NCBI RefSeq assembly: GCF_008704555.1
Contig: NZ_CP023702.1
Coordinates: 2,914,001-2,978,000, forward strand
Origin: Streptomyces nitrosporeus
GTDB lineage: Bacteria; Actinomycetota; Actinomycetes; Streptomycetales; Streptomycetaceae
Length of the DNA: 64,000 nucleotides
Direction of reading: 5' to 3'
Shown one piece after another: positions 54,086 to 63,020 of this stretch (positions are counted from its first letter, which is position 1; the number at the start of each line of letters is the position of its first letter). The translations under genes were made by a program, and so were the position numbers. The notes beneath the pieces were generated by a model that was not told the DNA's origin, made no database searches, and saw only the letters and a program-made list of their open reading frames with translations.

Positions 54086-54252
54086 CGTCGCCTGAATTCC
54101 GTGCGCACGAAATGCCCCCACCGGGCCGAACTCCCGCGCTACCCCCCACCAGTAAATAGAACAAATATCGAACATAGCTCCAAGCGTCGTCATCCTCTCC
54201 CCCGAAAGACGGTCGATTGCCCGATTCCTGGGGGCTCAAAACCCGGCGAAGA

Positions 54253-54282
54253 TTGTCGCCGTCGCATACCGCCGGGTACAGT
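54253..54282 (+). promoter_or_regulatory. Candidate promoter of the M23 peptidase gene
   Basis: TTGTCG at 54253-54258 and TACAGT at 54277-54282 with an 18-base spacer fit a vegetative sigma site. The start codon is 76 bases further on. Confidence 0.5.
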
Positions 54283-54357
54283 CGCGGCCACTGCTCCCCT
54301 GGGATCCCCCCACCGGACCCCAGAACAGGTCCTGCTGCCGAGGCGAGAGAGAAGTTG

Positions 54358-56127
54358 GTGAACGACCAGCACCCCCACGCCGGGTATGCCGGATACGACA
54401 GTGCCACCACCATCGGCGGTTTCGACGCCGATCCGCTGTTCGGCACGCTCCCCGGCGCCCAGGACCACGGTCACCACGCGACGTTCGGCGACGACCACCA
54501 CGGCGCCCATGAAACCGCGGCAGCGTACGGCGGCCACGCGGGGGCCGGTCAGGCCGGGCAACATCCGTACGACACCGGGCAGTACGACAACGCTCCGTAC
54601 GACACCGGGCAGTACGACACCGGACAGTACGAAACAGGGCAGTACGGCACGGGCCTGTGGGACACCGGAGCCCACCAGCAGGCCGACGTGTACGGGGCGT
54701 ACGGCGCGGCTTCCCACTCCGACGCCCAGGCCCAGCAGGCGGGGCACGAGACCACCGCCGTCTGGGCGCCCGAGCCCGTGATCCCGGCACAGGCGCCCTC
54801 CCCCGAGGCCACGGGCCAGTGGGACACCGCCGGCTGGAACCGGCCCGCCGCCGATCCGTGGGGCGGTGGTGACACCGGCGCCCTCCCCACCGCCACGTTC
54901 ACCGACACGGCGTACGCCACCGGCACCTACGCCCCCACCGGGTACGCGACCACCGACTCCGGAGCCTGGGACGCCACCGCCTGGAACACCGGCGACACGT
55001 CCGAGACCACGACGTACCCCTCCGAACAGACGTCGCACTCGTCCGCCGAACACCGGACGACGCCCCACGAGCCGTACGAGACGGCCTCGTTCGAGGCGGC
55101 ACCGTTCGAGACGGCCGCCTTCGAGGCATACGGGACGGCAGAGTTCAAGTCGCACGAGTACACCGACGAGGCGCACGAGTACGCCGACGAGCCCGCCGGG
55201 AACCCGGACCCGCCCGCCTCCGACAGCCGGCAGACGGCCGGCACGGACACAGCCACGGCCACGGCCACGGCCACGGCCACAGCCGGTCTGCACGACGCGG
55301 TGACCGAGATCGCCGAGGTCATCGACATGGGCGCGGACCGGGAGCCCGTCGCCGCCCGCCCGAACCGGTCCGTCCCGCGTGCGAACGGCAGCCGGGGCCG
55401 GCGCCGCACCCCGGCGAAGCGCTCCGCGCTCCTCACCGTGGCCGTACCCTCCGCCTGTGTCATGAGCGTCGCGGGTATCGCCGCGGCCTCCGTGAGCGGT
55501 GTGAGCGCGGAGGAGAAGAAGGACGAGACCACGTCCCTGGCGGCCGCCGACACGGTCAAGCCGGTCGTCGCCAACAACAAGCTGGACACCCAGCTCGCCA
55601 ATCTCAGCGCCGACGCCGAGAACTTCGCCGACCGCGCCTCCCGCACCCAGGAGCGCATCGACCTGAAGGAACGTCAGGCTGCCGAGAAGGAGCGGCGCAA
55701 GAAGGAGGCCGCCCGCCGCGAGGCCCTGCGGCCCAAGTTCGTGCTCCCGGTCTCCCAGCACGGGCTCAGTGCCTCGTACGGCCAGGCCGGCGTCAACTGG
55801 ATGTCCGTGCACACCGGGATCGACTTCCCCGTCTCGTACGGCACCCCCGTGATGGCGGCGACCGACGGTACGGTCCGCACCCAGTGGAACAGCGCCTACG
55901 GCAACATGGCCATCGTCACCGCGGCCGACGGCACCGAGACCTGGTACTGCCACCTCAGCAGCACCAAGATCCGCTCAGGGGCGGTCAAGGCCGGTGACGT
56001 GATCGCGTACTCGGGCAACTCCGGCAACTCCACGGGCCCGCACCTGCACTTCGAGGTGCGGCCGGGCGGCGGCGCGGCGATCGACCCGACGCCCTGGTTC
56101 GCCAGCCACGGGATCAACCCCAACTGA
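54358..56127 (+). CDS. M23 family endopeptidase with long N-terminal low-complexity region
   Basis: A 589-residue protein from GTG 54358. Residues 1-345 are rich in Gly, Tyr, Thr, Glu and Gln, with YDTGQYD repeats at 65-100 and TATATATATA near 305. A basic stretch (RGRRRTPAKR) leads to one hydrophobic segment about 363-385. A coiled coil with EKERRKKEAARREA follows, then LytM/M23 domain 465-589: HTGIDFPV (H and D) and GPHLHFEVRPG (HxH). It cuts peptidoglycan peptides outside the cell. The N-terminal region would be cytoplasmic. Confidence 0.9.
   Translation: MNDQHPHAGYAGYDSATTIGGFDADPLFGTLPGAQDHGHHATFGDDHHGAHETAAAYGGHAGAGQAGQHPYDTGQYDNAPYDTGQYDTGQYETGQYGTGLWDTGAHQQADVYGAYGAASHSDAQAQQAGHETTAVWAPEPVIPAQAPSPEATGQWDTAGWNRPAADPWGGGDTGALPTATFTDTAYATGTYAPTGYATTDSGAWDATAWNTGDTSETTTYPSEQTSHSSAEHRTTPHEPYETASFEAAPFETAAFEAYGTAEFKSHEYTDEAHEYADEPAGNPDPPASDSRQTAGTDTATATATATATAGLHDAVTEIAEVIDMGADREPVAARPNRSVPRANGSRGRRRTPAKRSALLTVAVPSACVMSVAGIAAASVSGVSAEEKKDETTSLAAADTVKPVVANNKLDTQLANLSADAENFADRASRTQERIDLKERQAAEKERRKKEAARREALRPKFVLPVSQHGLSASYGQAGVNWMSVHTGIDFPVSYGTPVMAATDGTVRTQWNSAYGNMAIVTAADGTETWYCHLSSTKIRSGAVKAGDVIAYSGNSGNSTGPHLHFEVRPGGGAAIDPTPWFASHGINPN
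54560..54655 (+). repeat. 15-bp tandem repeats coding for YDTGQ
   Basis: GACACCGGGCAGTAC and variants recur about six times in the N-terminal part of the M23 gene, encoding TGQYD units. Confidence 0.75.
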
Positions 56128-56142
56128 CGCCACCGCCGTCCC

Positions 56143-56204
56143 CCGTGGTTCTGCCGGTGCCGGTCCCGTGCACCGGCCGGACCACGGGACCGGCAGAACC
56201 ACGG
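56143..56204. terminator. Hairpin between the M23 gene and pcrA
   Basis: Outer arms CCGTGGTTCTGCCGGT and ACCGGCAGAACCACGG are perfect complements over 16 bases, with an inner CCGGTCCCGTG/CACGGGACCGG option. It follows the M23 stop by 15 bases and faces pcrA from the other side. Confidence 0.75.
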
Positions 56205-56214
56205 CCCCGCAGGC

Positions 56215-56375
56215 CGTACGACCCGCGAAAACCGCGGAACTCACAGAGCACGCGGAACCCACGGAACCCGCAGGGCCCCCGGAACCCGCAGAGTCCGCGG
56301 AACCCTGGGCCCTGCGGGCCCCGCAGACCCCCCGGCCACCGAAAACCGCAGGCCCCGCGGAATCCGCAGGAGCAG
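56215..56375. repeat. Degenerate GGAACCCGCAG repeats
   Basis: Variants of CGGAACCCGCAGAG and CCGCGGAA follow one another across this non-coding stretch downstream of pcrA. No function is evident. Confidence 0.5.
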
Positions 56376-56376
56376 G

Positions 56377-58812
56377 TCAGAGCTTCTCGACCGGCGCGTA
56401 CCGCAGCAGGAGCTTCTTCGGCCGCTCGTCCCCGAAGTCGACGGTCGCCTTCGCCTGGTCGCCGAACCCCTCGACTGCCGTCACCGTGCCCAGCCCGAAC
56501 TGGTCGTGGGTGACCCGGTCCCCCACCACCAGGGTGACCGTCGGCTTCTCCGACGCCCGCCGGGTCGCGAAACCGGACGGCCCCGACCGGGAACGGGCCG
56601 AGGACAGCGACGAGGTGATCCCCGACGTCGGCCCCGCCGGGGCCGCCATGGGCCCCTTGCGCTTCCACTCCAGGTGCTGGTCCGGGATCTCCTCCAGGAA
56701 CCGCGAGGGCGGGTTGTACGACGGCTGCCCCCAGGCGCTGCGCATCGCCGCCCGGGTCAGGTACAGCCGCTCACGGGCGCGCGTGATGCCCACATAGGCG
56801 AGCCGGCGCTCCTCCTCCAGCTCCTTGGTCTGCCCCAGCGCGCGCATGTGCGGGAAGACGCCGTCCTCCATGCCGGTCAGGAAGACCACCGGGAACTCCA
56901 GGCCCTTGGCGGTGTGCAGGGTCATCAGGGTGATGACCCCGGCCCCCTCCTCGTCCTCGTCGGGGATCTGGTCGGAGTCGGCGACGAGCGCCACCTTCTC
57001 CAGGAACTCCGCGAGCGTCCCGGCCCCTTCCTCCTCGGCCCGTTCCTGCTCGAACTCCAGGGCTACGGCCGCGAGTTCCTGGAGGTTCTCGATACGGGTC
57101 TCGTCCTGCGGGTCGGTGGACGCCTGGAGTTCGGCGAGATAACCGGTCCGCTCCAGAACCGCCTCCAGCACGACCGCCGGGCCGGCGCCCGACTCCACGA
57201 TCGTGCGGAGTTCCTCCATCAGCGTGTTGAACCGCTTCACGGCGTTGGACGAGCGGGCCGCCATGCCGTACGCCTCGTCCACCCGGCGCAGCGCCTGCGG
57301 GAAGGAGATCTTCTCGCGCAGCGACAGGGCGTCGATCATCGCCTCGGCCCGGTCGCCGATACCGCGCTTGGGCACGTTCAGGATGCGGCGCAGCGGGACG
57401 GTGTCCTCAGGGTTGGCGAGGACCCGGAGATAGGCGAGGACGTCCCGGACCTCCTTGCGCTCGTAGAAGCGCACCCCGCCGACGACCTTGTACGGCAGGC
57501 CGACGCGGATGAAGACCTCCTCGAAGACGCGGGACTGGGCGTTCGTACGGTAGAAGACCGCGACGTCGCCCGCCTTGGCGTCCCCGGCGTCCGTCAGCCG
57601 GTCGATCTCGTCGGCGACGAACTGCGCCTCGTCGTGCTCGGTGTCGGCGACGTAGCCGGTGATCCGGGTGCCCTCGCCCGCCTTCGTCCAGAGGTTCTTG
57701 GGACGGCGGCTCTCGTTGCGTTCGATGACGGCGTTGGCGGCGGAGAGGATCGTCTGCGTGGAGCGGTAGTTCTGCTCCAGCATGATCGTCGTGGCGTCCG
57801 GGTAGTCCTCCTCGAACTGGAGGATGTTGCGGATCGTCGCCCCGCGGAAGGCGTAGATCGACTGGTCCGCGTCGCCGACGACGCACAGCTCGCCGGGGCT
57901 GTCGCCCTCGCCGGCCGGGCCGACCAGCTCACGCACCAGGGTGTACTGGGCGTGGTTGGTGTCCTGGTACTCGTCGACCAGGACGTGCCGGAAGCGGCGG
58001 CGGTAGTGCTCGGCGACGTCGGGGAACGCCTGGAGCAGGTGGACCGTCGTCATGATGATGTCGTCGAAGTCCAGGGCGTTGGCCTCGCGCAGCCGCGCCT
58101 GGTACAGCGCGTACGCCTGGGCCAGCGTCTTCTCGAAACCGTCTGCGGCCTGCCCGGCGAAGGTCTCCTCGTCGATGAGCTCGTTCTTCAGGTTCGAGAC
58201 CTTCGCCGTGAACGACTTCGGCGGGTAGCGCTTCGGGTCGAGGTCCAGGTCGCGGCAGACCAGGGCCATCAGCCGCTTGGAGTCGGCCGCGTCGTAGATG
58301 GAGAACGACGAGGTGAAACCGAGGCGCTTGGACTCGCGGCGCAGGATCCGCACACAGGCGCTGTGGAAGGTCATGACCCACATGGCGTGGGCACGCGGGC
58401 CGACGAGGTCCTCGACGCGCTCCTTCATCTCGCCCGCGGCCTTGTTGGTGAAGGTGATCGCGAGGATCTGCCCCGGGTGCACCCCGCGCTCGGCGAGCAG
58501 GTGCGCGATCCGGTGCGTCAGCACCCGGGTCTTGCCCGAGCCCGCCCCGGCGACGATGAGCAGGGGCGAACCGGCGTGCACGACGGCGGCGCGCTGCTCG
58601 GTGTTCAGCCCGTCGAGCAGGGCGGCGGGGTCGGTCACGGGGCGCGGGGCCCCGTCGCGGTAGTACGGCTCACGCGGCGGGGGCGCGTCGAAGACGTCCC
58701 CGAACAGGCCCTCCGGCACCGCTTCGGGAGCGTCCTCCTCGGGAGGCGGCGGAGGGCCTTCGTCACGCTGCTGGAGACCGGTCAGGAAACTGTCGTCAAA
58801 GAGGCTGCTCAT
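56377..58812 (-). CDS. pcrA: UvrD/PcrA-type DNA helicase
   Basis: An 811-residue SF1A helicase that unwinds DNA 3' to 5' in repair and replication-conflict resolution. After a Pro/Glu-rich start, the Q motif LNTEQRAAV and Walker A AGAGSGKT (about residue 92) are followed by FTNKAAGEMKERV, VDEYQDTN, GDADQSIYAFRGA, LEQNYRSTQTIL and VTLMTLHTAKGLEFPVVFLTG (seen as motif V/VI) with VGITRARERLYL. The C-terminal Tudor-like end contains VTHDQFGLGTVTAVEG. Complete. Confidence 0.97.
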   Translation of the reverse strand: MSSLFDDSFLTGLQQRDEGPPPPPEEDAPEAVPEGLFGDVFDAPPPREPYYRDGAPRPVTDPAALLDGLNTEQRAAVVHAGSPLLIVAGAGSGKTRVLTHRIAHLLAERGVHPGQILAITFTNKAAGEMKERVEDLVGPRAHAMWVMTFHSACVRILRRESKRLGFTSSFSIYDAADSKRLMALVCRDLDLDPKRYPPKSFTAKVSNLKNELIDEETFAGQAADGFEKTLAQAYALYQARLREANALDFDDIIMTTVHLLQAFPDVAEHYRRRFRHVLVDEYQDTNHAQYTLVRELVGPAGEGDSPGELCVVGDADQSIYAFRGATIRNILQFEEDYPDATTIMLEQNYRSTQTILSAANAVIERNESRRPKNLWTKAGEGTRITGYVADTEHDEAQFVADEIDRLTDAGDAKAGDVAVFYRTNAQSRVFEEVFIRVGLPYKVVGGVRFYERKEVRDVLAYLRVLANPEDTVPLRRILNVPKRGIGDRAEAMIDALSLREKISFPQALRRVDEAYGMAARSSNAVKRFNTLMEELRTIVESGAGPAVVLEAVLERTGYLAELQASTDPQDETRIENLQELAAVALEFEQERAEEEGAGTLAEFLEKVALVADSDQIPDEDEEGAGVITLMTLHTAKGLEFPVVFLTGMEDGVFPHMRALGQTKELEEERRLAYVGITRARERLYLTRAAMRSAWGQPSYNPPSRFLEEIPDQHLEWKRKGPMAAPAGPTSGITSSLSSARSRSGPSGFATRRASEKPTVTLVVGDRVTHDQFGLGTVTAVEGFGDQAKATVDFGDERPKKLLLRYAPVEKL

Positions 58813-59030
58813 CGCCTCACGAGTCTAGGCCGCCGGACCGACGGTCCGGAGCCGGTTCGCCCCCGGACCCCTCCCGCCGTCCGCGCACAGCGACGGATCA
58901 CCCACGGAGTGTGCGGTTCCGGCCGCCGGAACAGGGCGTTCGCCCGTCGCGCGGAAGAGGTCACGAAAATGTATCGGGCATATCGAACATCAACCTTCAC
59001 AGGTGCGCCGCGGTTGGCTAGCGTGCTCCG
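58813..59030. promoter_or_regulatory. Divergent promoters of pcrA and an NlpC/P60 gene
   Basis: On the plus strand TTCACA (58996-59001), a 17-base spacer and TAGCGT (59019-59024) make a good vegetative promoter. ATATCGAACAT at 58980-58990, just upstream of it, is shared with the M23 gene region (54165-54175). pcrA begins at 58812, so its promoter is also here. Confidence 0.6.
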
Positions 59031-59262
59031 GCAGGTGACCCGTACCCCCTTGAGGCGACCCACGCCACGCGGGCACCCCGCCGAATCCGCTCCTCCCGCC
59101 GGAGGACCGGAACCGGGGACCCACACGCAGCACGGGGTGTACCGGTCCGCCCCCACCGGACCGCAGGGCAGCCTTCCGTTCCGCCCGGACCCTCCCAGCG
59201 CCCGAACGGCCTGGGCCCCGTCGCCGACCCGGTAGAGCGGTCCACGGAAGGAGATGCCGGCC
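59031..59262 (+). promoter_or_regulatory. Long leader of NlpC/P60 gene, candidate ydaO-type (c-di-AMP) riboswitch
   Basis: The predicted transcript has an approximately 230-base leader. It contains blocks in the order of the ydaO-yuaA riboswitch: GGAACCGGGGACCCA (59109-59123), CGGGGTGTACCGG (59134-59146), GCAGGGC, CCGCCCGGACCC, and GACCCGGTAGAGCGG close to the AAGGAG site. In Streptomyces this class controls several wall hydrolases. The match was made by eye, with an apparent extra hairpin, and a covariance search is required. Confidence 0.45.
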
Positions 59263-60429
59263 TTGGCCTCGCATCGCAAGCCGCGCACCCGTGTGCGCAC
59301 CACCCCCGCCGTCGGCTTCACCACGGCGGCGCTCGCCTCCGTCACCCTGCTCTCCACGCAGAACGCGACGGCCGCCCCGGCGGAGCCGAAGCCCAGCATC
59401 GAGGAGGTACGCGAGAAGGTCGACGACCTCTACCGCCAGGCGGGCACCGCGACCCAGGAGTACAACCGGGCGAAGACCGACACCGCGGAGCAGCGGGCCG
59501 AGGTGGACGCACTGCTGGAGGCCGCGGCCGTACGGGCCGACAAGCTCAACGAGACCCGCCGCGAACTGGGCCGGTACGCCGCGGCCCAGTACCGCAGCGG
59601 CACGCTGTCGCCGACGGCGACCTTCCTCCTGGCGGACGACCCGCAGTCGTTCTTCGACCAGGAGCGGCTGATGGCCCGCATGACCAGCCAGCAGCAGAAG
59701 GCGGTCGAGGACTTCCGGGCGCAGCAGAGAGAGGCGGCCGCGAAGCGGGTCGAGGCGACGAAGAGCCTTCAGGAGCTCACCGAGGCACAGGCCGGCCTGC
59801 GCGCCGGCAAGCAGCAGGTGCGGGAGAAGCTGTCCGAGGCGCGCGCCCTGCTCTCGGAGCTGACCGCCGAGGAGAAGGCGCGCCTGGCCGAGCTGGAACG
59901 CGAGAAGAAGGCGGAGGCCGAGCGGAAGGCCGAGGAGCTCGCGCGCCGGCAGGCCGCCGCGGAGGCCGAGCGCGCCGCCCGGCAGGAGGCCGCGAAGGAG
60001 GAGGCCGGCTCCGGGACCGGCGGCGGCACGGAACCGGACACCGGCTCGGACACCGGCTCGGGCGCGGGTTCCGGCTACGCGGCGAAGGCCGAGAAGGCCC
60101 TGGCGTTCGCCGCCGCCCAGATCGGCAAGCCGTACGTCTGGGGGGCGACGGGCCCTTCCTCGTACGACTGCTCCGGGCTCACCCAGGCCGCGTGGAAGGC
60201 GGCCGGTGTCGACCTGCCCCGGACCACCTGGGACCAGGTCGAGGCCGGCACCCGGGTGGCCACCGAGGACCTCCTGCCGGGCGACCTGGTCTTCTTCTAC
60301 GACGACATCAGCCACGTGGGCGTCTACAAGGGCGACGGCATGATGATCCACGCGCCGAAGCCCGGTGCGAACGTCCGTGAGGAGTCGATCTACTCCATGC
60401 CGGTCCACGGCAGCGTGCGCCCGGCCTGA
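59263..60429 (+). CDS. NlpC/P60 family peptidoglycan hydrolase
   Basis: TTG 59263 is preferred because GGAAGGAG lies 9 bases upstream; ATG 59254 abuts that site with no spacing. From TTG the product has 388 residues: signal peptide to about residue 38 (ATAAPAEP), a long coiled coil to about 245 (heptads with EEVREKVDDLYRQAG and AEAERKAEELARRQAAAEAE), a Gly/Ser linker, and the C40 domain with Cys in YDCSGLTQAAW and His in DISHVGVY and MIHAP. It cleaves stem-peptide bonds outside the cell. The coiled coil may keep it inactive. Confidence 0.92.
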   Translation: MASHRKPRTRVRTTPAVGFTTAALASVTLLSTQNATAAPAEPKPSIEEVREKVDDLYRQAGTATQEYNRAKTDTAEQRAEVDALLEAAAVRADKLNETRRELGRYAAAQYRSGTLSPTATFLLADDPQSFFDQERLMARMTSQQQKAVEDFRAQQREAAAKRVEATKSLQELTEAQAGLRAGKQQVREKLSEARALLSELTAEEKARLAELEREKKAEAERKAEELARRQAAAEAERAARQEAAKEEAGSGTGGGTEPDTGSDTGSGAGSGYAAKAEKALAFAAAQIGKPYVWGATGPSSYDCSGLTQAAWKAAGVDLPRTTWDQVEAGTRVATEDLLPGDLVFFYDDISHVGVYKGDGMMIHAPKPGANVREESIYSMPVHGSVRPA

Positions 60430-60462
60430 CCCGCCCCCGCCCCCGGGCGCCCGCGGGCACAC

Positions 60463-60498
60463 GGAAGGGGGGCGGACCTCCCGGTCCGCCCCCCTTCC
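60463..60498. terminator. Bidirectional terminator after the first NlpC/P60 gene
   Basis: Perfect 16-bp stem GGAAGGGGGGCGGACC and its complement with a TCCC loop, between convergent genes. Confidence 0.85.
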
Positions 60499-60515
60499 CG
60501 CTCTCCCGCCCTGGA

Positions 60516-60869
60516 TCAGGTCCAGAGCGTGGCGATGAAGATGTTGGCGACGGTGAGTCCGCCGACCGCCGCGAACGCGCCCTTGCCGGCCTTCTCGTCG
60601 TCCCTCTTCACATAGACGAGCACCAGGATGACCAGCAGGATCAGCAGCTTGATGCCGATCTTCACGTGGTTCACGGTGTGGTCCTGGGCCTCGTGTATGC
60701 CGACCAGCGCCACACCCGTGACGAGCATGGTGAGCGCGCCGTGCAGCATGGCCGGCACGAAGCGCGCCGTCCCGGCCCCCATGGCCTTCATCTGGGTCAG
60801 GAATCCGCCCAGCAGGGAGGCGATACCGATGACGTGCAGCGCCACGAAGACATTGATGAGTACGTCCAT
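60516..60869 (-). CDS. Small four-helix membrane protein
   Basis: A 117-residue protein from ATG 60869 with four hydrophobic helices: VFVALHVIGIASLLGGF, MLHGALTMLVTGVALVG, IGIKLLILLVILVLVYV and GGLTVANIFIATLW. His12 and His44 lie in or near helices, a pattern seen in haem- or copper-linked small proteins, but that is speculation. It lies between two wall-hydrolase genes in the opposite direction. Function is unknown. Confidence 0.8.
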   Translation of the reverse strand: MDVLINVFVALHVIGIASLLGGFLTQMKAMGAGTARFVPAMLHGALTMLVTGVALVGIHEAQDHTVNHVKIGIKLLILLVILVLVYVKRDDEKAGKGAFAAVGGLTVANIFIATLWT

Positions 60870-61135
60870 GGCCGCAGCCTAGCCACCGCCCTCGGCCCCC
60901 TTCCGGCCAGGTACGACTTACCTACGAGTCCGTCCGCACACGGAACGGATTGCCGGACTCCGCTTGGCTTTCCCAGTCACAAGCCGCAACCGAAACGTCA
61001 CAACAGGGCAAATAAACGTCATTACGGCCCTTCTCTGCCTTCCGGGCTTAGCGTCCCTCCCAGATACCGCCGGAACCCGGCGGGCGGCCCGCCGGTACCT
61101 GCGACGGGCAGTCGAACGGAAGGACCCCCGCCCCC

Positions 61136-62200
61136 GTGGCCGCCCAGCGCACGTCCGCTCACCGCAAGCCCAGGCAGCGCCTGTTCACCGGCTCCGCCGC
61201 CCGCACCGCCGCCTCCCTCGCCATCGCCGGAGCGGCGACCGCCACCGCCCTCGAAGGCGCCGCCCAGGCCGAGCCCCAGCTCACCCAGGCCCAGGTCAAG
61301 GCCAAGGTGGACCGGCTCTACCACGAGGCCGAGGCCGCCACCGAGAAGTACAACGGCGCCAAGGAGGAGGTCGCCGCCTCCGAGAAGTCCCTCGACGCGC
61401 TGCGTGACGAGGCCGCCCGCAGGACCGAGCGCCTCAACGCCGCCCGCGACGCCCTCGGCGCCTTCGCGACCGCCCAGTACCGCACCGGCGGCATCGATCC
61501 AGCCGTCCAGCTGGCGCTCTCCTCCGACCCGGACCAGTACCTCGCACGCGCCTCCTACGTGGACCGGGCGGCCGACCGCCGGGCCGCGGCGCTCAACGGC
61601 GTACGCAGACAGATGAGCGACATCGCGCAGCTGCGCGCCAGGGCCGAGGACGAACTGGAGAACCTCACGGCCCGGCGTGCCGAGCTGAAGAAGCAGAAGG
61701 ACGCGGTCCGCGCCGGACTCGCCGAGGCCCAGCGGCTGCTGGCCACCCTGACCGCCGAGCAGCGCGCGGCCTACGAGCGCGGGGCCGACGCCGCGCACGG
61801 CGGCACCCGCGCCGACCGGGGCGCCCCGCGCTCCGCCGTCGTGGCCCCCAACCCCCGGGCCGCCCAGGCCGTCGACTTCGCGTACGGGGCGCTCGGCAAG
61901 CCGTACGTCTGGGGTGCCACCGGCCCCTCCTCCTTCGACTGCTCCGGGCTGACCCAGGCCGCCTGGCGCGCCGCCGGCGTCTCCCTGCCCCGCACCACGT
62001 ACACCCAGATCAACGCGGGCCGGCGTGTCTCACGCTCCGAACTCGCTCCGGGCGACCTGGTGTTCTTCTATCCAGGGGTCACGCACGTCGGGCTCTACAT
62101 CGGCGGCGGCCAGATGATCCACGCCCCGCGGCCGGGTGCGCCGGTCCGGGTCGCGCCGGTCGACGAAATGCCTTTCGCGGGAGCGACCCGGGTGGCATAG
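61136..62200 (+). CDS. NlpC/P60 family peptidoglycan hydrolase, second copy
   Basis: A 354-residue paralogue of the 59263 gene, from GTG 61136 (GGAAGGA upstream). Order: signal peptide to about 43 (ALEGAAQAEP), coiled coil to about 220 (QVKAKVDRLYHEAEAAT, YRTGGIDPAVQLAL), then C40 domain with SFDCSGLTQAAW and HVGLYIGGGQMIHAP. Active-site Cys and His are present. Unlike the first copy it has only a short leader and no riboswitch-like blocks. Confidence 0.92.
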   Translation: MAAQRTSAHRKPRQRLFTGSAARTAASLAIAGAATATALEGAAQAEPQLTQAQVKAKVDRLYHEAEAATEKYNGAKEEVAASEKSLDALRDEAARRTERLNAARDALGAFATAQYRTGGIDPAVQLALSSDPDQYLARASYVDRAADRRAAALNGVRRQMSDIAQLRARAEDELENLTARRAELKKQKDAVRAGLAEAQRLLATLTAEQRAAYERGADAAHGGTRADRGAPRSAVVAPNPRAAQAVDFAYGALGKPYVWGATGPSSFDCSGLTQAAWRAAGVSLPRTTYTQINAGRRVSRSELAPGDLVFFYPGVTHVGLYIGGGQMIHAPRPGAPVRVAPVDEMPFAGATRVA

Positions 62201-62217
62201 ACCCCACGCCGGCCGGC

Positions 62218-62316
62218 CCCCGTGCCGACCGGCTGCCGCATCACCCGGCTCCCGTGCCGACCGGCTGCCGCATCACCCGGCCCCCGTGCCGGTCGGCTGC
62301 CGCATCACCCGCTCCC
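62218..62316. repeat. Three tandem 32-bp repeats
   Basis: The unit CCCGTGCCGACCGGCTGCCG plus ATCACCCGGCT and one more base occurs three times in a row, with small changes in the last copy. It fills the gap between two convergent genes. Each unit can form a weak hairpin by CCGGC pairing. Confidence 0.75.
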
Positions 62317-62324
62317 GTGCCGGG

Positions 62325-63020
62325 TCAGACCAGCCGGCGCGCCGTCGCCCACCGGGTCAGTTCGTGCCGGTTGGAGAGCTGCAGTTTGCGCAGCACCGCC
62401 GAGACGTGCGACTCGACCGTCTTCACCGAGATGAAGAGCTGCTTGGCGATCTCCTTGTACGCGTACCCGCGTGCGATCAGCCGCAGCACCTCGCGCTCCC
62501 GCTGGGTGAGCCGGTCCAGGTCCTCGTCGACCGGAGGCGCGTCGGTGGAGGCGAAGGCGTCGAGCACGAAGCCGGCCAGCCGCGGCGAGAACACCGCGTC
62601 GCCCTCCTGGACCCGGAAGACCGAGTCGATCAGGTCGGCCCCGGTGATCGTCTTGGTGACGTAACCGCGGGCACCGCCCCGGATGACACCGATGACGTCC
62701 TCGGCGGCGTCCGACACGGACAGGGCCAGGAAGCGCACCGGGTTCTCGACCGCTCCCATCATCGCGGCGCACCGCCGCAGCACCTCGACACCGCCACCGC
62801 CCGGCAGGTGCACGTCGAGGAGGACGACCTCGGGGCGGGTCGCCGTGATCACGGTGACCGCCTGGTCGACGTCGGCCGCCTCACCGACGACCTCGACACC
62901 GGTCTCCTCGGTCCGTCCGATCTCCGCCTGGACGCCGGTGCGGAACATCCGGTGGTCGTCGACGAGCACGACCCGTACCCGGCGCTCCGGCCCCCCGGCC
63001 GCTTCGGTGTTCTCGGTCAT
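62325..63020 (-). CDS. NarL/FixJ-type response regulator
   Basis: A 231-residue regulator. Receiver domain: VVLVDDHRMFRTGV at the start, phospho-acceptor Asp in VVLLDVHLPGGG (about residue 63), and Lys in YVTKTITGADL. The C-terminal LuxR helix-turn-helix is LTQREREVLRLIARGYAYKE and VKTVESHVSAVLRKLQ. It overlaps the sensor kinase gene by 4 bases (ATGA). Target genes are unknown. Confidence 0.95.
   Translation of the reverse strand: MTENTEAAGGPERRVRVVLVDDHRMFRTGVQAEIGRTEETGVEVVGEAADVDQAVTVITATRPEVVLLDVHLPGGGGVEVLRRCAAMMGAVENPVRFLALSVSDAAEDVIGVIRGGARGYVTKTITGADLIDSVFRVQEGDAVFSPRLAGFVLDAFASTDAPPVDEDLDRLTQREREVLRLIARGYAYKEIAKQLFISVKTVESHVSAVLRKLQLSNRHELTRWATARRLV

Noticed and set aside
54176..54357. 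ydaO-type riboswitch before the M23 gene
   Set aside because: The predicted transcript start leaves only about 70 bases of leader and the characteristic blocks are missing.
62218..62316. CRISPR array
   Set aside because: The repeats are adjacent 32-bp units with no unique spacers and no cas genes nearby.
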